NCBI RefSeq assembly: GCF_016920785.2
Contig: NW_024609846.1
Span: 90,972,888-91,036,887, forward strand
Length of the DNA: 64,000 nt
Reading direction: 5' to 3'
Source of the DNA: Ixodes scapularis
Taxonomy: Eukaryota > Arthropoda > Arachnida > Ixodida > Ixodidae
The first letter of the stretch is position 1. Each line of letters opens with the position of its first letter. Below the pieces are notes generated by a model. That model was not told where the DNA came from and did no database searches. It saw only the letters and a list, made by a program, of their open reading frames with translations. Made by a program: the position numbers and the translations under genes. Shown piece after piece: positions 22,057 through 35,900 of this stretch.

Positions 22057-23990
22057 ATATATCTGCAGCTTGAACTTTTCTTGCTCCGAAGCACGGGGAT
22101 ATCTAAAAGCTTCAAGAATACGTGAGAAGCAAGAAATGAATGGTACGGTGGTTCACATAAGATGCTCTATTTTTGCATATAACATTATGATCGAAAGACA
22201 TGCGTCGTTTCTGTAATGTGTCCCTTAACAGGCGGTTGCTGGCAGTAAGCGCGTCAGATCGTTTTGTGTCATATCAGACACAATATGTTGCTGTACATAA
22301 ACTCCGGCACATTGTGAGCACGGGTACATCAGCGGTTTTCGGACCAGAGCTGTTTTTTTCTTCTTCTCGATTTCCGATAAATTGTGTGAAGAAAATAGAA
22401 GTGATTAAAAATATTTGTATATGGAGATTTCAGACACATGCTCTAGCCACTTTACCATATATTTATCGCATAAATTTTGGCCTCTATGGCGCAAGCTTTT
22501 GTGTGCCTCTTCCTTCGATACTCTCGGTGCACGAAAGAATCATGACCAGCCAAGATATTTTATCCTCCGCGAGGATAACGTTTCGTAATTCTCGTATGGT
22601 GATCAGATAATTATAAGCGATCATCAACTAAAACAGTAGGTTAAATACCTCGCGAAGAAAAGTGGGATATAAGATGTCCCAGCATTCACAATGAGCAGTC
22701 TTTTGAGGGATTGAATCCGGCACTTTACGCTAAGGCATTTCTCGCTGTACCCATTTAATAAAGTTTCTTTCAAGCAGATCCGACTTTCCGTGCTGCATAT
22801 ATCTCACAGGACCCGTCTGTTGATGATTTGCACAGCCGCCAGGCGTGCCAAGACTGAATGCCAGGAAAAGCGCTCACCGTCAGTCACACTTTTTTTTTTT
22901 TTTTGACGATACCGAAAAGCTTTATTTTTGTCCAGATACACAAGATGCACGCTTTTCAGTTTCTCCCATAGAACGCTCACTATAGTCCTGGCCGTCTGAA
23001 TTGCGTTTAGTGAACGTTCTCTCAGGATGTTCAGCGTGGTTTGGTGCTTCAAGAGTCCGCCAACTCCGTCGCATGCATTTTCCTATGTCCAGAAGCAGAA
23101 AATAACCACTGTGCTTGTGGGCACTCGTTCTGTGAAAACTAGTGAAGCTTGTGGCGTTCTACTTCCACCGCCCGCCGCAGGTGATCGACCAAACGACTCG
23201 TTCCGTGGACTCAGGCAAGGTTTATTACCATGACTCAGACAGGAGCCCGGCTCGGCCGTCTAATTTCTAGGCGGGCGTGGGAACCGCCCCCGTCGTTGTG
23301 ACGGCACTCGCCGCTGCGTGGCGGGTTGAGCGCCCCACGAGCTGGTAGCGATTTTTGAAATGACTGGTGGCGTCATCACTTACGTATGCACGTCACGTAC
23401 GAATGTACCGCAACGTTGTCTTCAACCCATTATTTCACTTTTTCTAGAGCCAAGAAAGCGTTTGTGGTGTCGTCACACAGGTCCTCACTGATGATGGCAA
23501 AAGTTTTTGTAGATTTTATTGTCGTCACTACACATGTAATTGTCGTAACTTTTTTTTTCTCCCAGTGGTATGCTTGAACTTCGTCAGTAAGCACGATACG
23601 CTCCAGTTTTCAGCAAAGTCAAAATGAAAGACAATGCATCGCGTTGCGTGCATTGCTGGTCATCGTAAATCGCGTTACCTTGCGTTTGTCGGATATGGTT
23701 GTGAGATATCCAACCTTCAACCGTTACTTGAACCACTTTTAGGAAAGTCTCACGATCCAATTTCCTTTAAAGGGCGCCGGAGTCCCATGTTCTAAGCACA
23801 ATCTATTTATCCTCTCGAATATGAAGTTCCTCGAGTGTAAGACAGAAATCTTTTGGGCAGTGATCACAGTCTACTTAAAGACACATACCTGTTAGTGGGT
23901 CGTACAGTGTTGAATGTTGAGCCTGTAACGTTCTCTAGAGGGGCAATGCAAACGCAATAATTGGCGCAGCGCACACAAACGCACACTTAC
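22057..23990. other. No gene recognised
   Basis: A 136-codon plus frame at 22200-22610 has no recognised domain, and I treat it as chance. Poly-T runs occur near 22890 and 23550. Upstream M13 exons could lie here, but I found none. Confidence 0.4.
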
Positions 23991-24234
23991 TGGAGTGGAA
24001 TACATTCACCACATCTAGGGCGCAAGAATAAAATTTCGTTGGCATAATGCTGGAATCAGGACGCTTGTCTTTGTATACACGAAAGGCCTCACGGATTGAG
24101 CATGTCATGAAGTGCTTTGGCACGAACGTCTTCTCGCCGCCGAGCATGACAGAGATCACGTCCTTCTGGTCGGGACCTTGGCGCAAACATTGTAGCTCGT
24201 CTTTCGTGAAGTACTCTGGGGCAGCAGACACGTT
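23991..24234 (-). CDS. Possible exon of an unrecognised minus-strand gene
   Basis: On the minus strand an open stretch of about 80 codons (NVSAAPEYFTKDELQCLRQG, continuing through FVPKHFMTCSIREAFRVYKD) has a balanced protein-like composition. It ends at a strong donor (A|GTAAGT) and begins after a weak AG acceptor. The composition looks like real coding sequence more than chance, but I recognise no family and found no partner exons. It could also be a transposon fragment, since a perfect-loop hairpin lies about 40 bp upstream of it. Confidence 0.35.
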
Positions 24235-24270
24235 CTCAGCTCATAAAACACGCCATGCTTTTCCTTACCT

Positions 24271-24335
24271 AGAGCGTAAACACTGTCGCTATGTTAACCT
24301 TTCCTAGGTTAACATGGCGATAGTGTTTACGCTCT
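24271..24335. repeat. Hairpin with 30-bp arms, 5-nt loop
   Basis: AGAGCGTAAACACTGTCGCT... (24271-24300) pairs with 24306-24335 with two mismatches. It may be the remnant of a very small inverted-repeat element. Confidence 0.85.
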
Positions 24336-25246
24336 ATTGTATTTAGGCGGGGCTCGGGTATTTGGGGATTCTGCTGTCTGTCGGTGTGCCCCTTTGTGCC
24401 TGATATTATTGCCCGTGAGGCCAGCGAGTGAGAAAGCGACAGGAATGACTGCTCAGTAAACAGGCATCGGCGGCCATATTTTGCTGGTTGAAGTGGACTT
24501 CTTTATCTTTTGACACCGAGCGGGAAAATACGAAAAAAGATTGTAATGGCCGTTTTGCCAAGACCAGCGAGAAGTGTCGTCTGCTACTTTAGTCAGCTAT
24601 TTCGCCATAATCGTGATCTTCGCGAGGAAAAAATTTTTGGCAAGCCACAGAACACTATGACGCTGATAGGGAACGTTTGCATATGTTTGTATTCTAGCTA
24701 TACGGTAAGAATATATATAAGAAAGAGAGAGAGAGATGGAGATAGAGGGGAAGAGAGAAGAGCATACAGTGTCATAGGACAATAAAGTAAACAAAGTTCC
24801 CAGTGGTCGATGGCTGCATGATCTTTTTTCGGATCACTAGTCCGTAATATGATACCTCTTTCTATGCAGTGGTTTCTCCTCACTTTTACTGTGTGAACCA
24901 TTTCTATAGCTATCAATGCCCTCGTCTGAATAAAATATATAAAAGATGTGTGTTATTTTCATGAAACTGGAACTCAGAGTCACTTCTCGCATAGGGCACT
25001 GGTAAGTGTAGGCTTTGAAGAAGGACCCTCTTTTGGGGAGTTATGTCTCTTTTATCAATCAAATATTGTAACATATCTTAATATAAAATAATGCCCAAAT
25101 AGAATACGACAAGGTACCCACATTTAAAAGAAATTGAAGGTGGTGTTTCCTTCTTTTTTTTTGTTATTCGCATTTGAAGTTTTCGTTGTTTGATATTTTC
25201 TCCATGTTTGTCTAGACATATCACGACTTTTGTATTACTAAGATAC

Positions 25247-25305
<59 letters not shown>

Positions 25306-26383
25306 TAATAGCTATATATATGTAGAATACTGTCTGCAAAGTATATGATGGTGATTAAATTGTTTCATGAGATGCATGCCTCAAAATTTTGCCATTGGTG
25401 GTCCAAGCAGGCAAATTTGGGATTTTTCGGAAAGTAAATATAATTTAAACAAAATATTATTACTATATATTACAAGAAAACTGTATCAATATTTTTCTTC
25501 TAAAAAGTATAATAATTCTACTAATGTTGTCGTTTTAGTTATTCAATTTCAAACGTGCCCCCTCCATCATTGCGCGTTAATGCAACCATCCACCTCTTCA
25601 CGCTGAACTACTTTTCCTGTCCCTAATTTTCTTTTCTCGTCAAGACTAAGGGTGGATTTGTTTATGCTAGACACATATACATAGAATTATATGCATTGGC
25701 ATATAAAAATATCAGGTCATTTAAAAATGTCAACCAGCCAGCGTTTGGTCGATCTTCTCTGAAATCACCACTGAGCACTTTAAGTGGCTTCTTTCTGCCG
25801 CCAGTTATTCCGGATGGGAGCTAGAAGAACACCACCTCCATGCAAAGAAACAGAGCCACAGATTACATCTTAGAGTAGATACAAGGGCGTTTTTGAGCCC
25901 GAAATATGTCACGTAAAACTGCAATGTATATTGTTCTGCTGAGTCACACGACCCGATGAGGTCATGCTGTTCGCCATGTCGTAGCGCTTTTGTTTCTATC
26001 TCTTACACCCTAGCGAAAGCGCAATGCATTTTTTACAAAACAAAAGAAACTACATGTTTCTTCTTTTAAAAACAAACTGCATGTTTCTTTTGGGAAATAA
26101 AACAACATTAAAAAATATATAGAGGGGGCACGCTGGTGGCTTGCTATGAATCGCGTAAGATGACGGCTATCTGCGTGCTTGTAGTAGTAATCTTGTATAA
26201 AATAGGGACGCAAAGCAGTGAGGTCACCATAAAGTCAACTTAATAAACCAGTGTTTACGATACTATATTATCAATCTAGCTGAAAAGCGAGCAAAGTGTC
26301 CTCAAATATATCAATATTTAGGTGTAGGCACAAAGATATTCGATGTACCCAGTTAAATAAACTACGTTACGGTTCTATACGCC
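24336..26383. other. No gene recognised; A/T-rich DNA
   Basis: It contains a GA-rich run near 24720-24760 and the TA microsatellite at 25249-25301. No exon was supported. Confidence 0.4.
25249..25301. repeat. (TA)n microsatellite
   Basis: An uninterrupted TA dinucleotide run of about 53 bp. Confidence 0.95.
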
Positions 26384-27508
26384 TCGCAACCCCCTATCTG
26401 AGCGTCGTCTGCTCCTTTGCAACGTCGTCTGCTCGCAACGTCGCCCGCGTCTGTCTTACCTTTCCTGCAACTTTCGGAAGTGCTGGTCTTTAGGAGCGAG
26501 CTCGACTTCACCTTTCAGAGAGGGCAGACGAAATAGTTCGAGCGGTACGTTGTTTTTGTCTAACAACTAGCAGACGCGTATCAAGGACAGAAGTCAAAGG
26601 ACTCACTGGCGAGGTGTGCCAAGGCGCCGAGGTTTGTTTGCTAAGAACCGAGAGTGAGGGTGGTTAGTGTCCGCACGTTCCCTCCCAAATACTTTTTCCC
26701 TCCTTTCGTGTGCGGTGAGGCTCCTCACTCTTTAACGGCGTCGGCGGATTGGCGCAGTTAACGTCGTCTGCTTAGTCAAAGCGATGGCTGCTTTCCCTTT
26801 CCTGCGTCTGTCGGAGATTCACCGCTTTTTCACCGGCGAGAGTCACCGCTGCCTCGGAAAACAAAAAGGTGACAAGAGGAAGAGATTGACCTCTTAATCT
26901 AAAATTGAGTTCAGCGACCAAAGTATAATACGGGAAGGGTTAACAAGGGTTCACAAGGGTCGCGCGGGCATATTCCATTCAGCACGCCAGCCGGTCGTGG
27001 GCAGACGGTCTTGGCCAAGGACCGTAGGAGCAGCGCTGAGCCGAGTCGGAGTGCCTGCTAGGCCTATCTGCCGATCTCGCTTGGTCGGGGTCAGTGGAAT
27101 CATGGTTTTTGGGGCATTTCCCGGGTGTTTGTGGATCCAGCGTTCTTGTTCGTCGTGGTTTATTTTAAAAACTTTTTACTTTTTTTCTTGCTTCTTGTAG
27201 TCGGGACGCGTGAGAAGAGCACGTACAAAAATAAACGTCCGTTGGTCGTCGCGACCAAGTAACTGAGCAACGCTGTCGATCATGCTGATTTGATCGAAGA
27301 AGTGCGTAAGACAGCTGCGGAGCTGTCGTAGGATTCCGTCGTAACCTGCGCAAAACGTACGATAATTTCGTTTCGTGAATACGAATTTGTTTCGTGAACC
27401 TGGCCTCTGCACTTTTAAAAGGCGCAGGAAAGGTGAGACAGACGCAGGCGACGTTGCAAGTAGACGACGTTGCAAAGGAGCAGACGACGCTCAGATAGGG
27501 GGTTGCGA
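26384..27508. mobile_element. Inverted-repeat element, 1.1 kb
   Basis: About 90-bp inverted arms, left from TCGCAACCCCCTATCTGAG (26384) and right ending CTCAGATAGGGGGTTGCGA (27508), enclose about 0.9 kb. The arms continue inward through the GACGACGTTGCAAAGG block. No target duplication is clear and no transposase frame is seen. The middle carries the dispersed repeat at 26845-27262. Confidence 0.75.
26845..27262 (+). repeat. Dispersed repeat, copy 1 of 3 in the window
   Basis: It shares long blocks with 60089-60410 and 62101-62422, for example TAATACGGGAAGGGT, GGGTCGCGCGGGCATATTCC, TGCCTGCTAGGCCTAT and GGATCCAGCGTTCTTGTTCG, and ends near AAAAATAAACGT. The family is unknown; it may be part of an LTR or a 3' untranslated region. 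Confidence 0.75.
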
Positions 27509-27653
27509 TCAGCCAATCATGGCTCGGCGTTCTGACGTCACCGCTACCCCCTGCGCAAGAAGCAGACGAACTTGCCCTCCGCATACATCAGGTTATGACT
27601 GAGGACATATCATCATGGTGACACAACTCAATCGAAAAAAACGTGCCGCTTAA

Positions 27654-27798
27654 AGGCCGACGAGCAGACTTGAGATTCTGCAAGGCAGACGATCCTCCTC
27701 ACAATGGAAGAGGAGGAAACAGGCAACGATGGGCAGGGTAGAAGAGGGGAGGGGACGAATAGAGTGAAAAGTGGAAAGCGCGAAGTAGTCGTCGGCTT
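27654..27798. mobile_element. TTAA-flanked MITE, 145 bp (AGGCCGACG family, copy 1)
   Basis: TTAA occurs at 27650-27653 and 27799-27802. The ends AGGCCGACGA / TCGTCGGCTT are inverted. It is the same family as 33879-34041: similar ends, size and interior (GAAGAGGGGAGG..., GTGGAAAGCGCGAAGT). The TTAA target suggests mobilisation by a piggyBac-like transposase (inference). Confidence 0.8.
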
Positions 27799-28546
27799 TT
27801 AAGCCATAAAGTCAGGCTCACGTGTTCAAATGTATATGTTTAAAGATTGGTTATTTTAAAGCTGTCCTTTTTTTGTGAAGCCACACTGTCAGAAAAATGC
27901 TATAAAAAGCGTCTAGCCTCTTTTTGAACAAGAAGAATATTCCAACGTAAGCGTCTTTAATGTACCCTAATATTACTAAACTTCTTCAAAGTTTGAAGCT
28001 AAGGCCAACGACTTTCGAAATTAACGACTACACCTTTCTAAACTATTGTTGGCGCTCGCAAAATATTACGAGTGCAATATGCCCAAGACGAACTTAATTT
28101 TTGCAGTGCTGCAAGCCGGTAATGAGTAGCGCCTCATATAAAGACTGTTCGGCCATTCACTGGGATGGCCCACACACAATGAAATAAAGTGTAGTTTGTC
28201 GGAGGTGGGTTGTACATGTCTACGAATACATCCTTTGGTCAATCACGAAATTTGCCAGGGGCGGAAGTGGCCAAATATTCTGAACACCAATCGCTTAATT
28301 GGTTTTAAAATCGCGGCAGTTGAAGATGACTAAACCTACTCTAAACTATGAGATAGAATCTAGACACTCAAAGTATCTTTAAATATCGACTCATACATGA
28401 TACTCCAAGCAAAACTTCTCAAGTATAGCTAATGTCCGGCTTTGTAATATTAATCATAAAATAACATTTAAAGATGTTAGATGCAATTTTGGCGTTTTTT
28501 TTTATTTTTCCTGTTCACCGGATGATTACCTGCTCTTATAATTCAG

Positions 28547-29900
28547 CTCCAGGCGAGAAGTGACGAATCTACAAGCCCACCTCAAAAGGAGCCCGAGCCA
28601 TCCACGAAGCTGAAAGACGTTGATAGAAAATTAGAATCAGTAAGCCTTACATCATAAATAGCTAGCTGAGAGCTGGTGTATGAGTTGGATGCATACAGGT
28701 ATGTTATTCTGTTTTGCCAGGAAGGGTGGTTTCAGCTTGTAAAGGATATCTTCCAAGATGCGTCAGTCACCTTAACCGGAGAAGAGGAAGTGAATACTTT
28801 CAATCAAAGATTCCTTAAGGGAGCTATGAAGTTGCTGAATGAAACATCTGGGTAAGAAAAAAGGCTTTGCAAGCTGTTTTAACTCTCAACAGAAGCCGTC
28901 ATCATTGTGTAAAATTTAAAAGCGCTAACAAAGACGAGGACAAAAAAAGGAAGGCGAACAGGACGAGCGCTCTTCCTGTTCGCCTTCCTTTTTGTCCTTG
29001 TCTTTGCTAGCACTTTTAAATTTTATATCATGGACCAACTCGCCCGCTTCGCCACTTTAGTTCACGTCATCATTGTGCTGGAAATTTTTTTAAGGATATC
29101 TCTTACGTGCTTTCCTACGAAATATTTACAGTTATCTTTGACAACTTAGAATAAAATAACAAGCTGTAAATAAAATATTAAGCCAGATAAGAACTAACAT
29201 AACAGTTACGACCGCCTCTCAAGTTTTCCCATCTCCTAATGAATTGTCGTTACTTACGGTTTTTCAAACCAAGTTGTCCTGTCGGCCCGATAATTTATCG
29301 AGTAATAATTACACGAAGTATAAGTGTCTAAGGCACTTTTAAGCTATGTAAAAAATATTGTGCGATAACGTTTGCACAGAATTACAAATATTCGTGCTAT
29401 TATTAAAATAAAATTAAAAAAAAAAACACTACGAGGCACCGGGTTTTTTAAAACTTTGTATTGCCTAGAATATTAATAAGGAGCAAATGACTTATAAACA
29501 TTCTGCTTGAATCTGGATGACATTTAGCAACCTTCTCTGAATTTGGCGCAATTAAAAAAAAACACACAAAACCCGCATATTTGAGATGGCAAAGTTTGGG
29601 CTTCGGAATTGTAAGTGAATATGCGCCGCAGAAATAATTGATCTTGTTTTTTTTTTCCTTAGGGTAATAGTGAACAACTATTTTGGATGGAAACTTCTGT
29701 CTAAATTGGGTCCGATTGCTTCGCATAATATGACAACACTCAACTTTAACTTCAACAAAGTTTGGAGGGGACTCCAGGAAACAGAGCCTCGATGGAGACA
29801 TTGCATCAGCGCAGTAAACGATCCGTATGACCCCATAATCGGCAACGGGATGGGAAAGCTGTATGTGGATAAGTACTTTAATTCAACGCAGAAACAAGAT
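28547..29900 (+). CDS. M13 peptidase exons 1-3 seen here
   Basis: Exon 28547-28639 (31 codons, Lys/Pro/Glu-rich) ends at A|GTAAGC. Exon 28721-28851 starts EGWFQLVKDIF and ends G|GTAAGA in phase 2. Exon 29663-29900 continues GVIVNNYFGWKLL, then EPRWRHCISAVND and YVDKYFNST, ending at T|GTGAGT in phase 0. These match the middle of the M13 N-terminal peptidase domain (NNY..W, PRW..C..VN). The first of these exons matches the family only weakly; its place rests on phase and position. Confidence 0.88.
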
Positions 29901-32900
29901 GTGAGTACCCTACAACCAAAAATCGTCAATAGTTTTGTAATATTAACCTCGCACTTAAGCTAACAGAGCTAGATGTTAGGTTGTTTTACCCTGGATCTTT
30001 ATCGGAAACGTACGACGTGTCTATAGCGACGTGGACCGGAGGAAACGTGAATGAGGATGGCGATTGCTGGTATTGCACATGCTGAAGAAGATTTTGGTTT
30101 TCTTAGGCAGCCGACAGAAGAGAGTTAATAAATGTTTAGACTCATGAAGTAATAAATAAATCAAATAGAGCTTCACTGATACGTAACGCAATTACCTAAA
30201 ACAGCAGAAATTTAAAGTAAATGTAACCAACTCCCGCGTATGGTATACGTAAGTCAACAATTACGAGACGGACGCTTTTTCGTCAAGGGTCCTCCCGCGT
30301 ACATTGAGGACGTTGGCTACCCTTACAAAAAGTTGCATTTTTTTTCTTGAAAGGCTGTTGGAAAAAGTCACCAGAGCATATAAACTGTCGCAGCCTTGCG
30401 TTAGACATTCTCCAGCTTTCCTTTTTAATTTCTTTTGAATATTGGTCTCTTTCTTAATAAAAAAAAAGTCAACAGATTTTCTGTCACCTCTAATATGCTT
30501 CTTTTGTAGCTTTTCAAATAAAAAACTACAGCCGTGTAAAAGAAAAAAAACTTTACAGCATAGCTATTCATTAAACAAAGTTTTGGAAGCTTACTACGGC
30601 TTTCCACTTTGCTCCAAAATCGGCAGCAAAAAAATAACTTAAAAAAATTCGAATTTTTCTATTTATTTTATTTCAAATATTTTTGTTTTTCTTAGGAAAT
30701 GGTGTCCCTTTGTGTATTTTAAATCACATACTCATCCATACCACAACTCCACATGAGAAACTAACAGAAACACAAACACCAGCAGTGAACACCTGAATCA
30801 CAGTCCCGTTGACAGCTCCAGAGCCTTATATAGCCTACATACTGAAGCTGATCATATGGCCGCTAACCCCCTAGGCACTTATTAAGGTTCCAAGTATCCG
30901 ATCTTTTCTCGGGAGCCTGCCAAAGGGAAAACAGTTTTTTGGAGTTCGAGGACGATATCTCTTACTAAAACTCATAGGTACAACTTATAATATTTTGGCG
31001 CAGTCGCTAAAACAAAATCCACAAAAACGGCTCCTAGAAGAAATGTTATCGTTTCTCTTCATAACGCCACTCAGGACGATGTGAGTCAAGGCAGCTTCTC
31101 CACATTAAAATAGTTATTTTGCTTTTGTTTACAAGTTGACTACATTATTATGATCATTAAAGTCACAAGAATCACCCACAAAGTGAGAACGGCAGGGCAT
31201 GTCTTTCGAACGCCTGGCCTCCAGCACACGCCCCGTGCCTTTTGTCGTGCTTTTTCTGCACGTGCGCGCTCGAGGTACACGAACGCCGAAGTGTTGTCAA
31301 GCGTAGTATGCTCGCGCTGGATGTGGGACAACTGAAGCTGCTCCCTACCGTTCTCACCTTGTTAGAGTCTATTGAGAAACTTAGTGATTTTTGACATCTA
31401 GTCGAGGTGTACTATGTAAAATAAAAAGTCAACAGAACGTTTGTAGCTTCTCTATTCACACTGGCTACAGAGAATCAAGTCAACATTTCCAACATTTTCA
31501 GTAAACAGAACGCATGCACTCATGCTGATGACACTGTCAAAAAGAAGTTAACAGAAAAAAGATCAACGTAAAGTTAATAGAAAGTCAATAGCTTTTCTTT
31601 TGACTCAGGTTGAAAAGAATCATCAAAAAAGTTTCAACACAAAATCAAAAAGCTTTCTGTGGACCATGTCAACAGGAGGTCAAAGTCACAAGGAAGTAAT
31701 CAGAGTCAAGAATAAGTGAACACGTTTTCAATAAAAAGTCAAAAATCATTTTTATAGGGGCAAGTAACTTGGGACCGGACAGGCAGGGGCTGTCTCGTGC
31801 GATAGGAGTAACGCGGCACACCGCGGGAAAAAAAGGCCCCCATACGGGGCATTTCATATTCAACAATCTCCCGTCCGGCCAGAAGTCATGTCAGTGCGCC
31901 GAGGCTTCTCCTATCCAATCAGGGTCTAGTTAGAATCCCATTGGATACAGGCCAAAACGCACTCTCGGCCAATCGGGCGAGCAACACTACCATCACCGGA
32001 AGGCCAAAGTGTCAGCTCCCAAGGTCAGGTACACGGCTCAGAGCCTAAACATCAAGACAGGAGCGCTGGTTCCATTTTGTTTAAAAAGCGCACAAGCGAC
32101 AAGGAGAAAGTAGAGAACGATCACGAGAGACAAACGCTCACTCGCAACTGGCAGTTTTTTCTCTCTTTTTTTTTTCTATGCGGCCTCTGTTGTTTGATTA
32201 AACTGCCTGTTACGAGGGAGCACCTGTCTGCCGTGTTTATTCTATTCAATGTCCTCGCCTTTCGCGTGTCTTTAAGCAGGATGAATTCCTACCAACTAGC
32301 TCGGTGTTCAACCCTTCTAGAGCCCTGGTTTGTTTCTGGCCGGCAAGAATAAAGTGACCTTGATGATTTAGGCGAGAATCACCAAAACGTTCCCCACGAG
32401 GAAACGTTTTCCGCCACAACAGAGCGCGAGCTTTAGGTGCGTTAAAAAGAAGATAAACTGAGAACTCGGCCGACACAGCCGAGTAGACAAACGGATGTAT
32501 TTTGTTAACGCAAGCGCAGCGAACGACCACACAGGATTCCAAGAATACGGAAAACACTTCCGGTGTTTCACCCAACACTATGTCTACGTCTACTCGTAAA
32601 CCTCTGTCGCGCTCGGGTCCCCCGAAATCGCCCCCCCCCCCCCTTCCCCCTTTTCCTAACCGATGCAACATAATCCGAGGTCTTTGCCGGCGTGGCTTGC
32701 GTCCGCGACCCGCGTCTATGGCACTTCGTCAGGTTTACAAAAAGGCCTGCCCATTGACAAGTGTACTCAGGTGTTCTGCTGGCTGTGTAGGTTTATGTGC
32801 CCGGATGCCCGGGTGCTTTCGTTAAAGGTGAAGACTTCGGCCGTGGGAAAGATACAACCTAGTCCGTGGTGAACGAACTGTAGGTTCAGCACGTACCGGG

Positions 32901-35900
32901 ACCTATGCGGAGCGCAAGTTCGTCTGCTTGTCTTGCAGGGGTCGTGGTAACGTCAGAACGCTGAACTCGGATTGCTTCTGTATAAAGGATTGTGGGTAGA
33001 CCTTGAGGCAGCTTGCTTTGAGGCATCAAGAAGCAGACGAATTTGCTCTCTGCATAAACAAGTTCTACAAACAAAACCCAATCTCGGCGGCGAGCAAAAA
33101 TGCGACCACCTTTACACTAACTCTGTTAAAAAAAAAATAAACAACAGATATTCAAGATAAAAAAAATCATGACATTGTGTGAACTGGTAAGCAGTAGCTC
33201 ATTATAGAACAACGTGTTCATGACTTTCAAATTCTAAATTGATAGGCTACAATATTTTATTTTATTTTCTCCGTGAAAAATAGAACCGTTACAAACTAAA
33301 TTGATACAAATGATCTAAAATTGATTCGTATCGTGATTTTCACGCAAGCAAGTTTAGAACGGAAACATCATACTTTCATTCTCTAGCTGCGTGCAGCGAA
33401 CAATTATTGTGTGAAATTTGAAACGTATATTTCCTCAAAAATATTTTTTTTTCAGGTCAGAAATATGCTTCTATTTTCAGGTAGAGTCACTTGCCGAAAG
33501 TGTTAGAGAGGCTCAGGTAGCTGTTATTCAAAATACGATATGGATGGACAATGGCACTAAAGAAGAGGCAATAAATAAGGTAAGTTTGCTCGAAATCAGT
33601 TGTAAAATATTTGATGGATTCACAGAAATAATGTTTATTGTTTGCTTGCAGTTCAAAAATGTGGTTTTTAAAATAGGCTACCCCGAAGACATATATCAAG
33701 AAGATGTCTTAAAAGACATGTATAAACACGTGAGCATATTGAAGTACAATTTTATTTACACGTGTTCAATGTGTCTGAGTAGTTAATCACATAGATAAAT
33801 ACCAATACATTTAATAGTTATATCAAAATTGAATTGTCCCTCAAATTTGGGTTTTGCTCTTGGAATAAATTTATTTAAAGGCCGACGTACAACCTCGATT
33901 TTCTGCAGGGAAGATAATTCTCTTAGCGCTCCCTCCCCCTAAGCTGTGAGGGGAGCCAAGTTACGGCGAGGCATAAAGTGGAGAGGATATAGGAAAGGAA
34001 GTGGCGGGCAAAAGTGGAAAACCCGAAGTGTACGTCGGCCTTTAAGAGCAGCTTAAAGCCGGAGTCACACTGCTTATACATTATACAAAAGACAGCCTGC
34101 ATACAGATTCGAACAGGAGTCACCGCGATATCTGTGCTTCGAATGCCGCAAAGCAATGAGTTCAAGGAGGAAACTTGATACGAAGCATTCGAACTACGGA
34201 TATTGTGGTGACTCGTGTTTGCAGACTGTCTTTTGGATGATGTATGACCAGTGTAACCCCAGCTCAACACTTCTTACTGAATTAGCGTCATTTTTGTGCA
34301 ACGCGGGTAAACAAACATTTGATGAGGAGACTTAAGAAATATTGTTAAAAGCGTTAGAGAACAGATTTAAGTAAATGTAACGAACCTTAATGTGTTTCAT
34401 GCAGGTTGGGAACGTAACACCAGATGATCCTTTCCTTGATATTTACCTGACCTTCAGAAAAAACAATGCTATTCATAAATTACAGAAGGCGCACTGTCCG
34501 TACAATCGGAGTAAAGAGTAACTATGCATTTTTTTCTCTTTTGCAAAAGAAAACATTTGCACGTGTCCCTGTACACCACTGCAGTGCTCAGATTTGATGG
34601 TATTTAAAAAAAAATGGCTTGGACACATATTGCTGTATTAAATCGGTTATCGTATTTGTATTAAAATGTATGTTAAACTACGACCATGACTGGTCATTTG
34701 CAATTTAGTTTGTAAGCGTTTTGGATTTGTTGTTTTATTTTGTTGCATAGATGCTTCCTCTTCGATAGAGACATTTCAAGAAAAACAAAATGACATCGAC
34801 TAGATTTCGGTCCACAACCAAAGATTCTCTATATATTCCTCATTAAGGCTCAAGTACACCAGCTGTAAAAGAAGAAAACCTGACCAAAAATTTTCAGGAG
34901 CGCCATAAAAGCTTGCTCGTTCCTGAAGGCTTTCCTCCGGGGGAATGTTCAGACCATGATATGATTTGTACTTAAGAGCAGGCCTGTCGTATTACATGGC
35001 TTACCAACCAGTATGAGCCAATTTAGGTCCCGATTCTAGCGTAGTTCCTCTTGATTCTTTCGAAGAAAAGAAACCTAGCTATACAACCTCAATAACCACA
35101 TCACATTTGCTTTCTCAGGTTTTCTGGGCATAATTGAATCACAATGCGAAGAAGTTAGTATAGTTTTTGAAAACAAAAAATCCCCTGTAGACTGTGCTGC
35201 TTTTATTGAAAGTCATGGCCAACACGTTCGCGACTTGGCCGCCGGGATATTAATATTCTGGGAGAAGCGCTAAGTAGATTCACTCACCCTCAAACTCACA
35301 CTCACACTCACACCAGAAAAACGGTCATTCACGTCGCGCTGACTTTCAACTCAAATTGTATTTTCGTCTTCTTTCGTTTTTCTTTTACCCGTTTTAAAAT
35401 TGTCATCCACTTCGTTCTCTTCTGTACAAAACAATTAGCAATGTTTATCGCACATTACCTTCGAGAATCAAGAAAAAACAATTCTTTTTCCGTTAGCGTT
35501 ATGGATGGAATGCTAACACAGGTGTCACTTCTTTTTATGATGTGAGCTGCTTCTATTATCTCACGTGTTAACTGATGATGGTTCTTTGCGATTATGGTGC
35601 TATTTTCGAAGTCCGCGGCGCACCCACAGTCACGGCAGTGAATGCCCAAAAGTCCTGAGTTGGCTAATCGCGTGTTGTTGTTGTGTTCCCTTAATCTGTC
35701 GTTAATACATCTTCCAGTTTGTCCTATGTACTGTTTGCCGCATGATAGGGGAAAGGAATAAATCACTCCTTCTGAGCAAGGTATGTATGGGGTTTTATGC
35801 TTTTTAGTGTAGACAGTATTAGTTTTTGGTGTGGCGTTAACTTTTTTACAAAGGCCTGATAGTTTGATGGGGCGGAAAAGACTACGTCGATGTTTGCGCA

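Noticed and set aside
1..28546. N-terminal exons of the M13 gene
   Set aside because: I looked for a splice-bounded Cys-Asp-Asp-Phe-Tyr...Cys-Gly-x-Trp block upstream of 28547 and found none that I would defend. They may lie further upstream.
32246..32825. Overlapping frames on both strands (141 and 107 codons)
   Set aside because: They include a poly-C/poly-G run, have no domain and are probably part of a dispersed repeat.
34405..34510. Alternative donor GTAAAG at 34511 for M13 exon 6
   Set aside because: It leaves one base and breaks the frame into the next exon. The GTAACT donor at 34518 gives a perfect phase match and the conserved Trp.
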